A stretch of 64,000 bases of DNA from Omphiscola glabra (lineage: Eukaryota > Mollusca > Gastropoda > Lymnaeidae): positions 25,297,010 through 25,361,009 of the forward strand of contig OZ024796.1 of the NCBI GenBank assembly GCA_964017045.1, given 5' to 3'. This document shows positions 35,213-46,900 of this stretch, one piece after another. Both the position numbers and the translations under genes were made by a program. Below the pieces are notes generated by a model. The model was given only the letters and a program-made list of their open reading frames with translations, did not search any database and was not told where the DNA came from. Within the stretch, counting starts at the first letter, position 1. Each line of letters starts with the position of its first letter.

Positions 35213-35630
35213 CTATGCTGGTGTTTTATACTTACTGGCTCTGCTATGCGCTATACTGGTGTTTTATACTTACTGGCTCTGCTATGCGCTATACTGGTGT
35301 TTTATACTTACTGGCTCTGCTATGCGCTATACTGGTGTTTTATACTTACTGGCTCTGCTATGCGCTATACTGGTGTTTTATACTTACTGGCTCTGCTATG
35401 CGCTATACTGGTGTTTTATACTTACTGGCTCTGCTATGCGCTATACTGGTGTTTTATACTTACTGGCTCTGCTATGCGCTATACTGGTGTTTTATACTTA
35501 CTGGCTCTGCTATGCGCTATACTGGTGTTTTATACTTACTGGCTCTGCTATGCGCTATACTGGTGATTTATACTTACTGGCTCTGCTATGCGCTATACTG
35601 GTGTTTTATACTTACTGGCTCTGCTATGCG
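35213..35630. repeat. 38-bp minisatellite, 11 copies, nearly identical
   Basis: Copies of GCTATACTGGTGTTTTATAC plus TTACTGGCTCTGCTATGC. Three frames stay open across the array, which yields hydrophobic repeats but no gene. Confidence 0.97.
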
Positions 35631-35648
35631 CTACCAGAAAACTCTTGG

Positions 35649-36080
35649 AGGAGGGACGGGGTCGCTGTGTACTTTATTTATTTATTTATTGTTATTTGTT
35701 GTGTCTATTGTGTTTAAAGTGTGGGAGAGATGCTGAGTTCACCATCCTCACTCTTCTGTCCTCGTTTACTTTAATCCAAAGGCAAGACGACTGGAAATAG
35801 AGCAGGGTGCAGTGGATGACCAGCAGTTCGTCTTGTGTGAGTCTCGCTGTGTCGTCGGCATTTTTCATTGTGTCAATGTCTTACCGCCTACGGGGACACC
35901 CTCTCCGGGTTTGATCTCAGAGTTTGCCTTGTCTTAGATGAAGAGTTGGCCATCCAAGTTGAACAAGTCCCTGTTGAATTTTTTTTTGTGCTTTTGCTGG
36001 AGATTGAAGTCGAGTCCACTAGCTTCGGACTGACTCGGCCACCCAGCACCACGCCATATTCTACGTGCTCTACTTTACGT
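35649..36080 (-). mobile_element. tRNA-derived SINE, fullest copy
   Basis: The flanks TACCAGAAAACTCTTGG (35632) and TACCAGTATACTCTTGG (36081) form a 17-bp target duplication (15 matches). The minus-strand head, GGTGGCCGAGTCAGTCCGAA, is tRNA-like; the left end has an ATTT run, the reverse of an AAAT tail. Its body matches 12560-12810 and 6036-6165. Confidence 0.75.
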
Positions 36081-36237
36081 TACCAGTATACTCTTGGTTT
36101 AAGGGGGGGATGCGAGGCTAATATGGCATCATAGGGATCACAGAATATTGTATCCCCTGGATGACTTGCAAATGTATGCCTATGTCTTACGTTCCCACTG
36201 TTATCGTTACTTTCTTCATATGGATCAGCTATTCAAC

Positions 36238-37277
36238 TGATAATAATAATAAATAATAATAATAAAGTTTATTTGAGAAATCACGCTTCATCCTTAAAGG
36301 CTCGAAGAGCGGTACAAAAACTAATAAGCTGGGAGATAATAACAAGCTTGAAAAGATGGTAGACAACATCATTCCAGCAGGTGTTTGCGAAATAGATGAG
36401 TTTTTAAATTTGTTTTGAAGGACTCCAGCGTCTGGCTGTTTTTGAGAGCGTCAGGAAGGGGTGTTCCAAATGGTTGGGCCAGCAAATGCGAACGTGCGCT
36501 TTCCGTAAGTCTCAAGGCGAACACGCGGTGTCGAGAGTTTGCCACTATCGGATGAGCGGAGTTGTCTAGTGGGTACATAAGGCGTCATGAGCGCTTTAAG
36601 ATAGGACGGCGCCAGGTCATGCAAGCAGCGGTAGCACAGAGTTGCGATTTTGTACTCTATGCGAGCGCGGACCGGCAGCCAATGCAATTCTATCAGAAGA
36701 GTTTTAGCATGGTCGAATTTGCGTTTACGAAGAACAATTCGAGCCGCATTATTCTGTGCTTTTTGAATTTTATCAAGGAGCGTAGCTGGAAGACCCACCA
36801 TGAGAGCATTGCAGTAGTCCATGCGTGATAGCACGAATGCAGACATCAGCCTCTTTGATGCATCCAACGTTAAGAAGGGTTTGATATGACTAATTCTGCG
36901 CAGCTCTAGAAAAATCGCCTTGCAAATCATGTTAATGTGATTTTTCATAGTTAGTGTTCTGTCTAAGTAGACACCCAGGTTTTGCACTGTTTGAGCAAAC
37001 TCAATCTGCACGCCGGAGAGAGTAAAGGATGGAGGATCTTTTAAAGATTTTAATTTTTGAGCGGTAGCAATGGGGATCACCTCAGTCTTTTCATCATTCA
37101 ATTTGAGCTTGTTTATTGTCATCCAGTGCTTAACTGACTCCACTGTCTTCTGTGTCATATTAAGAAGCTGAGGGAACTGAGAGGGGATCACGGATTTCTG
37201 AAGTTGGGTATCATCCGCGAACATGTGATATACCATGTCAAGCCGAGTCCAAATCATCCTCCTCAGATTATCAAGCA
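36238..37277 (-). pseudogene. CR1/Jockey-like LINE, 5'-truncated
   Basis: The minus-strand frame from 37278 to 36451 starts just before the reverse transcriptase FADD box (YHMFADDTQLQ), then NKLKLNDEKTEV, NLGVYLDRTLTM, SRMDYCNALMVGLP, LHWLPVRARIEYK and FAGPTIWNT. A single-base shift near 36465 moves the end (LPDALKNSQTLESFKTNLKT) to another frame. The element ends in an AATAAT-type simple tail at 36238-36270. About 275 codons are otherwise open, so the copy is not very old. The N-terminal endonuclease and most of the reverse transcriptase are missing. Confidence 0.92.
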
Positions 37278-37405
37278 TTTAAACGATGTTTTGTTGTGTA
37301 CCGTTAAGTTATGATTAAGCGCATGTTAACATAGCATGAAGATTTTGGTGTATTTGAAGTACTTTATGTCGTAATATATTAACATTTTATTCTTCTGTTT
37401 TACAG

Positions 37406-37465
37406 ACGAGATCGGCGGATCACTTGACCAAATCATGTGTCCAGACGTAGAATCTGACAGCACAG
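37406..37465 (+). CDS. Exon 1 (first recognised)
   Basis: Acceptor TTTTACAG and donor GTGAGT. The open frame [16 protein letters not shown] joins in phase to exon 2. The ATG at 37435 is a possible start; otherwise coding begins further upstream. This is the least certain exon because it is short. Confidence 0.55.
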
Positions 37466-40400
37466 GTGAGTGCTAATAGCTTATTCTTACCTGAGCACTT
37501 TGCTGTTCACCTTGATTATTGTAGGTTGTTGGAGGTGGTTTTTTTTTAAAATTTAGCAGTAGCCCTAAAGCTTTATAATACTTTTCTTTTTAATGTTTAG
37601 CTCAGATGACGTTTTACTCTATGGTTACTAAGATGATAAGTTTGCGATGTCACCGAATGAACAGTTGTAGGCGATCATCAACAAATCCGGAGTCGCTTGT
37701 GAAGTTGGGGGAGAAGAGGTGTAGCAAAATCTGGGATTCTTAAATGTGCGTTACTTGAGTTCATGTTTTGTCAAGTAACTTTAGTACATGGGAAGTTCAC
37801 GCATTGCTGTCGCCAATGTTTGGCGAGCTATAACTAGTATCAAATATTGATACCGGTCTCGTCCCTAATTACCCCCTTAGACTAAACGAAGCTTTTGAAC
37901 AGCTTATGCAAGTTGTAGTTCATAACATACCCTCGTTACCCGAATTGGGAGGCCAACTCCCTGCTCGGCCCGCTTAACTCAACCCGATCCATGCTATAGT
38001 GTTGACTGTTGAGTTTGGTTAAGGTCTCATGGCGCCACCAAAGGTTTCTAGTGGAACAGCAATAACTTGCAGATGACGGAATGAAATCTCTTTTTTTTTC
38101 GTTTATTTTTCCATGTACGATGAAAGTTTCACTAAGAAATTCGACCAGTGACCGTCCCGGGGGTGGGGGTGGGGGGAGGGGGTCAAAAGTTGAATTGTTC
38201 TGATTGATGGAAAGAAACAAGAGAGCTGTCGTGGTGTGATTTATTGGCGGGAACAGAGCATGGGAACAGTCATGTGATTTATTGGCGGAAACAGAGCAAG
38301 GCAACAGTCGTGATGCGATTTATTGGCGGGAACAGGCCAAGGGAACAGTTGCAATCTGATTTATTGGCGGGAACAGACCAAAGCACCGGCTGCGACATGC
38401 TAGGACCTTTTTTCTGAAACTTAACACCACGAGAGTCACTCGAGACAAAACCTCGTATTTGTATAAGAATATTTTTGTTTAAAATCGAATAGCAATGTCA
38501 GAGTAATGAATAGACATTTCCCTTGATAAGATACACCGCCCCTGCCCCCCGTCCCCACATCCTCTTTCCCTCAAAACCCCTTTCACCTGGCCTCTTGAAA
38601 GATAAAACTTGTAATGTACCCTTTCCTTGAAACGGAAAATGTGTGATGAGGGGACAATGGGACAAGGGGACAATGGGTGGTTCTGCACGAAACGGTAACC
38701 AAATTTTAAAGTGCGTTGTCAGGTCCCTCTGACTTAGATAAACGTATAAGCTTTATAAGCGTATAATCTTAATAAACGTATAATCTTTATAAACGTATAA
38801 TCTTTATAAACGTATGATCTTTATAAACGTATAATCTTTATACACCTATAATCTTTATACACCTATAATGTTTATACACCTATAATCAAAAACATTATAT
38901 CTGTATAAAAACGGTTGAAAGATTGTCTAAATGTGTCCCTGTCATAGATATCCATCACACTATTGCCAAGCATTCTAATTCTAAAATGGCATATTTCTTT
39001 TCAGTATCTGTCAATTTTCTGCTAAGGTATAACACAGATGTATTAATATTACAGTAGGATTGCAGATGTAGCAGTGCTGTTCACTGGCCCAAATGGCATT
39101 ACATTCCATTCATAAAAACCATTGTGTGTTACCAATGCTGTGAGGTGTTTAGCTTCCTCTTCCATTTCGATTTGCCAAAAAGCCTCTTGTTAATGCTAAA
39201 TGTGTGAATATATTGTCCCTTGTGCGATAGGAATGAGATGTTTATAAAACCTTATGTATAGACATTACATTTTTTTTTTTAAATAGCAGTGTACATATTT
39301 TGACTTAACAGTTATTGATATAGACATTTATCAGATGGTCATTGTGGTGAAATTCATTACTTGTGAATGGTAATGTGATACGTTTTTTTTAAAAATTCTT
39401 GTCATATCAATTAAGATGTTTAATTTGTTATGTTTATAATTATTTGACTTGGATGTTACTATATGAAATAATTTTAAAATTTGGTTAAAATTTTTTAATG
39501 AAAAGGGAGGGTGTCACAGATATGAATATGAATATATGGGAGATAAGTAATGTGGGAGTTATTACTTAATAATATACAGAGTATTGGGACTTGAGAGAAA
39601 ACGGACCAATGAGGGCAAAGAGTGAAACATTTTTACAACATAATTGTTCAGTGACAGTCCGTCAAATCCCCGGGACATCGACGTGACATCACGGGAACCA
39701 CTTGCTTTGGACCTCACAGCCTGGCGAGGCAGACCCTATTGATGGAGCCCAATCTTCGGAGGGTAACCGCTCCGCTCTCGCCCACAGAAAGTGAGCAGCG
39801 AGGACAAGAGGAAACGCCTCCGATTCCTCTATGACCCAGGACGCGTGTCACCAACACGCGGGGCCAGGCTTTCCGGGCACAGATACGATCTTCGAGCCAC
39901 CTGCGAACTGACCGTCGAATAGAGCCGTGGCCATCTTCGTATGCGAAGGACCAACAGCAAATACATAGCAAAAAACTAACTTGCAAAGCGTACGTCATTT
40001 AATGCATACACGCATAAAGTAAGCCTTACAATCCTAGGCCTTAAATGTAAACACTTATAAAAAAAATAAGCCCTACCATCCTACGCCCTAAATGTAAACA
40101 CGTGTAAAAATGTAAGCCCTACCGTCTTACACCAGGAACTATCTGAGGTGAAGGGAATGCGAAACATCTCGTACGGTATGTTCACTGTCCTTGCTTGTCT
40201 TTCCGTTACTTTTAAAGTTAAACCATAAGGAGCACCACATCCTGGCCTTGGTTTACTTAGCTCTACTAAAGCTGGAGAATGCACGCACATACACGCACAC
40301 ACGAGCGCGCGCGCACACACACACGCACAAAATACGCCGAAACTAAATATTGGCTTTTGGGGCTGCAGAATATTCTCACATTGTGTCCGTCTTTTGTTGG

Positions 40401-41968
40401 GATGTGTTGGGATGTGTTGCGAGTTGTTGGGACAGGTTGTGAGGATGCAGAACTGTGAAAGTCTTTTTTTTTTCTTTATAGAGTATGTAGTGCGAGGGGG
40501 GGTGAGAGTGATGACACTTGGGTAAGCAGGGCTGGGGAGTGTAAATATTGCATTTGAAGATGATGTTTATTATGGTTATTATGGATTCGTTGGGAACGTG
40601 GAGTGTGTGTGGCAATGGATATTAAACAACAATTATATTGGTGGTCATCGATCGGTCGGTCGTACACTTAAGGAAGTTGTTCGTTTGTTTTTATTCCCTT
40701 TTATTTGCACGTGTCACGTGATGAAAGATTGTACTTTATACCGGTCTATTTCAAAAGCAGGCGTGTCGCTAACACTTTCAAGAGAGCAAAGCATTAAGCC
40801 TCTCAGTGAGGGCGCTCGGAAAGGGGGTGGGGGCAATTAGACGCCCCCCCCCTTTCCCGACTTGATATCTTCTTCATCCCCCTCTCCTCCTTTCAACACA
40901 CACACACACTCACTTAACGAAAGTTTACTCTTGGTCCTTGGTGCCCAAATATATTTACTGTGAGGCCCTTACCAAAAAAGAAACGTATGCTTTGAAGTAT
41001 CGTACATGGGCGTGTCCATAGTGTTTGGTAACATCGGCTCAGCGATTCCGAAATGAATAAGTTACACGGAGCGTATAGGACAATAGACCAGGGCGTCCAA
41101 AATCTAACCCCCTGTGATCTTCACTTCAGTGGAACCTCCGATAGCGAAGTTAATCCGTTCGATGACTATGTTCTTAAGCCAAAACCTTCGCTAACCAACA
41201 TAATTCCCCCCGCCCCCCAATTGAAAACAATTAAAATTCAATTAAACTTCTCCATCTTTAGAAATGTTATATTTATTTTTATGTGAAGTGTTTTTCTGTA
41301 AACGAAAATGTAAAATGAAATTAAACTATCCTTACTTATTAAGTATAGACAAAGCAGACTAAAAGAAATAAAAAAATTGGTTTGTGCATTCTTTACTTCC
41401 TCACTAAGGAGATCCCTACTAACAAAAAGATTTATCAACTAGATATAGCCCGCCAAACATTGGCGACAGCAATGCGTGAACCTCCCATCGACTAAAGTTA
41501 CTTGACAAAAGATGAACTCAAGTAACGCACCTTTAAGAATCCCAAATTTTACTACACCCTCTTCCCTCAATGATACATCACTGCTCAAATTCTACTTTAG
41601 TATCAAAAACTAGTGGGTATTATTTTTTAAACTCAGCACTCCGACAAAAGATGTATACTTCAAGCGCACCAAACAGCACTGAGCCGGTAGGGATGCGTGT
41701 ACGGGCGTATGCGTATGTTCGTAACGCGAAGTAACGTTTGGTAACCGGTATAAAACTGTTCATAAAAAAAAAACTTGTGCGTTAACCGATTCGTTCGTCA
41801 AATGCGGCTTTCGTTATACGAGGTTCCACTGTGTTTTAATTTTTTTTAAAGTCGTAACTAAATTTCTTAATGATATTAATATGGGCTTCTTCTCGTCTCT
41901 CACTCGAGCTCATTGTCTGCGTGTCTCTCTATGCATAGCTCTTCTAACATTCTTCCCCCCTCTCTCTT

Positions 41969-42033
<65 letters not shown>

Positions 42034-42196
42034 CAATCTATCTATCTATCCATCCATCCATCCATCCATCCAACCATCCATCCATTCAACCCACCTACCC
42101 ACCCATCCAACCAACCATCCATCCATCCAACCATTCATCCATCCATCCATCCATCCATATATCTATATATATATCTATCCATCTATCCATCTATCC

Positions 42197-42231
<35 letters not shown>

Positions 42232-43894
42232 CTGTCTATCTGCCTATCTGTCTATCTGTCTGTCTGTCTGTGTCTGTCTGTCTCTCTGTCTATCTATATA
42301 TCCATTCTCATCGCTCTCTAGCTCGCTGCGTTTCTATCTATACCGCCTCTAACCCTCTCTCTCACTCCATCTCCCTTTCTGATCCCTCTCTCCATCTCTT
42401 TTTCTCCGTTTCTCGAGCTGTCAATCTTATGTTTAACGTTTACAAACTTTCTCTCCCGCCCGAACGAACGTCAACGATGCCAACCGTGGCAGCCAACATG
42501 TTTGACTGTCACATCCATACATCTTTCATCTACACCAACCTTCATTCATTTACCAACCGCCCATTCAACGATCCTCCCCCTCAAACAGATCGGCTATCCA
42601 TCAATTCTCTCACCTATCCATCATACAAGTAATACATCAATTTATATATATATATATATTCACTATGCGCACACACACACACTCGGACAGACGCTCAACT
42701 TCACTTTGGATAATAATGTTATTGATATAACCCTATGTATAAAAACTACTGCAGACGCTAGAATCAGAACATTAGAACAATGGAAAAAGCAGGCGTGCCA
42801 AAATACACACACACTCACACAAAAACACACACACACACACACACACTTACAGACACACACAAACATACAGATGACAGACACATACACGTCTCATCATATT
42901 GATTAAAATTTGACAACAAAGAAAACTTTTCAATCGATTTTGCAGACTTGTAGAGTAATGGGTTTTCAGATTTGATGTTATCTACTTGCCAAACAGTTCA
43001 AATTTGATATTATCTACTTGCCAAACAGTTCAAATTTGATGTTATCTACTTGCCAAATAGTTCAAATTTGATGATATCTACTTGCCAAACAGTTCAAATT
43101 TGATGTTATCTACTTGGCAAACAGTTCAAATTTGATGTTATCTACTTGCCAAACAGTTCAAATTTTATGTTATCTACTTGCCAAACAGTTCAAATTTGAT
43201 GTTATCTACTTGCCAAATAGTTCAAATTTGATGTTATCTACTTGCCAAACAGTTCAAATTTGATGTTATCTACTTGCCAAACAGTTCAAATTTGATGTTA
43301 TCTACTTGCCAAACAGTTCAAATTTGGATGGACCGGACCAATATAAGAAAGACTTGGGTGCCACTAAAATTGAATGTCTCATTTTCCTGTAACGATTCAC
43401 CACCATATCATGTGATCCATCTAAAATAAGACAGGCATGTGTCAATAGAAGGCGGCGAAGTACAGACACCACCTGTAATGCGAGCTTGGTGGTGCTGTTG
43501 CTGAGCAAGACGGCGTTAAAGACCAAATACTTTTCTAAATTTTAAAGTGATTTTGGGTTTAAGCCATCGGGAAATATCTATCATATCAGACTTTTCAAAA
43601 CGTGTAGCTAAAACCTAAAGGTCCCAGCATCTGACCTCCTCACCTCCCTCCTAATTCACATTCTTTTCTACCCGCCTAAAGGTCACAGCATCTGACCTCC
43701 TCACCTCCCTGCTAATTCACATTCTTTTCAGTTGCATTTCCCCCCCCCCCTCAAACTGCCTCACATCTCTCTCCTTATTTCTCCTTCTCATCTTTCCAAC
43801 TTCCAATTGTATCACTCTCCTCTCTCTCCATATCTCTCTCTCTTTTCATGCTTTTGCCAATTAAAAATCTCCTCTATCTTTATCTCCCTAACTC

Positions 43895-43934
<40 letters not shown>

Positions 43935-46900
43935 GCACACACATAACTTCACAAATTCGAAATCTCTTTTCCAACATCTTATCAAGCAATCGATTTTATT
44001 GACTGTGGATCACCATGCCTCACCCCCACCCCATCCCACCCTCCCTTATCGTCTTAATTGAACGTCCCACAGCTGTGATGATAATTTAAAGTTTTATTGA
44101 AATCAACTTGTCTAGATAGGGATTGAAATAAAACTATTGATTGGGACGGTAAAAGGGGGAGGGGTGAGTCGGTGGGAGGGGACAAGAGAGTGGGGAGACA
44201 GGGAATGGAATACAGAGAAGGAAAGTCAGTGGAGGAATAACATAGAAGGAAAGTCAGTAGAGGAAATGTAGAGGAGTAAAGTCAGTCGAGCAAAGACAGG
44301 GAAGGAAATTCAGTGGAGGAAAAATAGAGGAAGAAAGAGAGGGTAAGACAGGTACGGAAAAAGTGGAGGAAGACAGGGGCTGAAAGGCAGTGGATAAAAG
44401 ACAGAGAAGGAAAGACAGAGGGGGTTGGCGACAGACGAGACGGGGGTGTTGAATGGGAGGTTGACTGTATTAAACAATGGGATGTCATGGGTGTGTAAAA
44501 AAAGGGAAGGGGGGATGCCTCAGACTTACCGTTTCACTCTGGCCTTAGATTCACGCAGGGGCGTCGCGTTGGTACACGGGTACAGTACAACTTAAAGATG
44601 AGAGATGATGAGAGATAACATGTTATATCTCGGGCACCCTGGATAAGCACTGCACCTTACAGCTAACATCGAGCAATCGCAATACATAAGCAATCACGCT
44701 ATGACAATGATGGCCAATAACATGTTTGAAAAACACGGGGAACATGAGATGCAGGGACAACGTTTGGGTAGGCCGGGGTGGAGTACTTGGCCCCTCCCCC
44801 TGAATACGCAGGTTTTATTTAAAGTGATATGTATTGTGGCGCCCCCAGTAATAAACAACTTAACAATCCGACTAAGTTTTTGCCCCCCCCCCCCCTTTCC
44901 GGAAAAACCCTGAAATGACGCCCTTGGAAGAGATGCGGTATAAAAAGTATAGCTTTAAATCAGGGGTCGGCCAATCGTGGCTCGCGAGCCGCATGCGTCT
45001 CTTTAGCGACCTGTGTGCGGCTCGGCCAGTCGGTCCGGAATCGATTTTGACTCCAAAAAACATGGCTCTTGACAGGTTCTTGAAGAGAAATTTGGCTCTT
45101 AATTTTGTTTTTAATCGTCCTGCCTCTGATTTTTTTTGGCTCTTTGGACTAATGAGTTTGCCGACCAGTGACTTAAATGTATTCACGTTGCTTGTGATAC
45201 TCTGGTCGCCACGTTGCTTGCACATAATCTCGATAAAGTATTTATGGATATGATGTAGCTGCTTAAACTCCCAAGAAGAAAGCCTGCTGAAAGGTTTTTG
45301 TTTCTTAATTATTATTTCTCTTTACTTGCATATCCATATGTTGGATGTGTGGATGGAGAGTTTCGTTATTTTATTATCTGTTTTCATTTATTTCTTTTCA
45401 TTTATTTCTTTTCATTTATTTGTTTTCATTTATTTGTTTTCATTTATTTGTTTTCATTTATTTGTTTTCATTTATCCGTTTTCATTTATTTGTTTTCATT
45501 TATCCGTTTTCATTTATTTTTTTTCATTTATTTGTTTTCATTTATTTGATTTCATTTATTTGTTTTCATTTATTTGTTTTCATTTATTTGTTTTTATTTA
45601 TCCGTTTTCATTTATTTGTTTTCATTTATTTGTTTTCATTTATTTGTTTTCATTTATTTGTTTTCGTTTGCGCGCTTGACATAGTGGCTCGGCTGATCAT
45701 CTTCAGGGGAGGCGGTCACCGCAAAAGGCGCGGATCGTCTCTTTGCAACTGAGCTGTGTCAACATCGCGCCTACTCCTTTGGTGACAGAGGCGGGTTGAC
45801 ACTGTCGCTCGAATTCTCGCGTTTGACCACGTCTGCTTCGTGGTTGAGTGTAACGGGTGGGTGGAGGAGCTCGGATCTACTTTTGTTGTTGTTGTTGTAT
45901 GCCTAGGTAAAGAGTTAAACCAACTCAACCGAGATTTAGTAATCATTTTATGTTTAAAAATTAAATAATTCTACTTTTTGGCCATAATTTAAAGATTCAA
46001 TTTTTAAAAATAAATAGAAAATAAATTTTAAACTGTAAACTTGTAAATAAAGTCTTTCTATAAAAAAAACGGGTTAAAAAATACTAAAATATATAACATA
46101 ATTTATCATTTCTGACAATTCATTACACTACGTTAAGAAAGTCTGTGCAGAAAATATGTTTAAAATTTAAAAAAAATTAAACATACATTTTCGTCTGCAT
46201 TCAGTTCGAATCCTTTGGCTACATAGAGTGCTCATCTACACTTCTGTTCAGTATTTCTTTGGCTACATAGAGTGCTCATCTACACTTCTGTTCAGTATTT
46301 CTTTGGCTACATAGAGTGCTCATCTACACTTCTGTTCAGTATTTCTTTGCGTAATGCATTTTAACAAATTGTAAATAATTTTCTACTTTTCTGCACACGG
46401 CTTTAAGTCATTTTTTTTAAAAGTTTTTTTTTTTAAATATATTTTTATTACCAACCCACTAACGACTTAAAATAACTTACGTGCCTCGTGGGTACATTTT
46501 GGTCGGGTGTTATGTACTATCGCATCTTTACGACCGTGGCTACTCACAAAGGGGCGCCAAATGGTATATTTTACATATAATATTGTATGGTTTTCGAATA
46601 AGGGGGGGGGCGCTAAAAAGGTATTGTGCCCCGGGCGCGAGTTAAGCTCGCTACGCCACTGCGTGTGTCTCGTTGAAATGTGTATATGTGTCACTTTGTG
46701 TGTGTGTGTTTGTGTGTGTCCAGTATGACCCTGTAAGCCCTTATTTCAAATGTTTGGCCAAACGAAGAGTCCAGGTACCGGGACCACAATAGACAACGCC
46801 TCAGCCCTCTAGCAAACATTGTGCAGTTGTTGGGGTCGTGTTTAATCCTTGTTGCTGTGTGATTCGCTAAGGTGGTCCAGCTGTAAAACTGTGTATAAGT

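Larger units (their letters stand above)
44589..45256 (+). mobile_element. Dispersed repeat B, copy 2, with two nested insertions
   Basis: Starts AACTTAAAGATGAG and ends TGGATATGATGTAGCTGCTT like the copy at 28010-28440. It is interrupted at 44752-44927 and 44961-45170. Confidence 0.75.

Noticed and set aside
35037..35736. Hydrophobic repeat frames that look like a membrane protein
   Set aside because: The 38-bp period cycles through all three frames, and each is open. The hydrophobicity follows from T-rich codons.
41881..42632. Serine- and isoleucine-rich frames of 146 and 239 codons
   Set aside because: They are translations of compound TC, CTAT and CATC microsatellites.
45298..45752. Phenylalanine-rich frames
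   Set aside because: They come from the 14-bp T-rich array, open in all plus frames.
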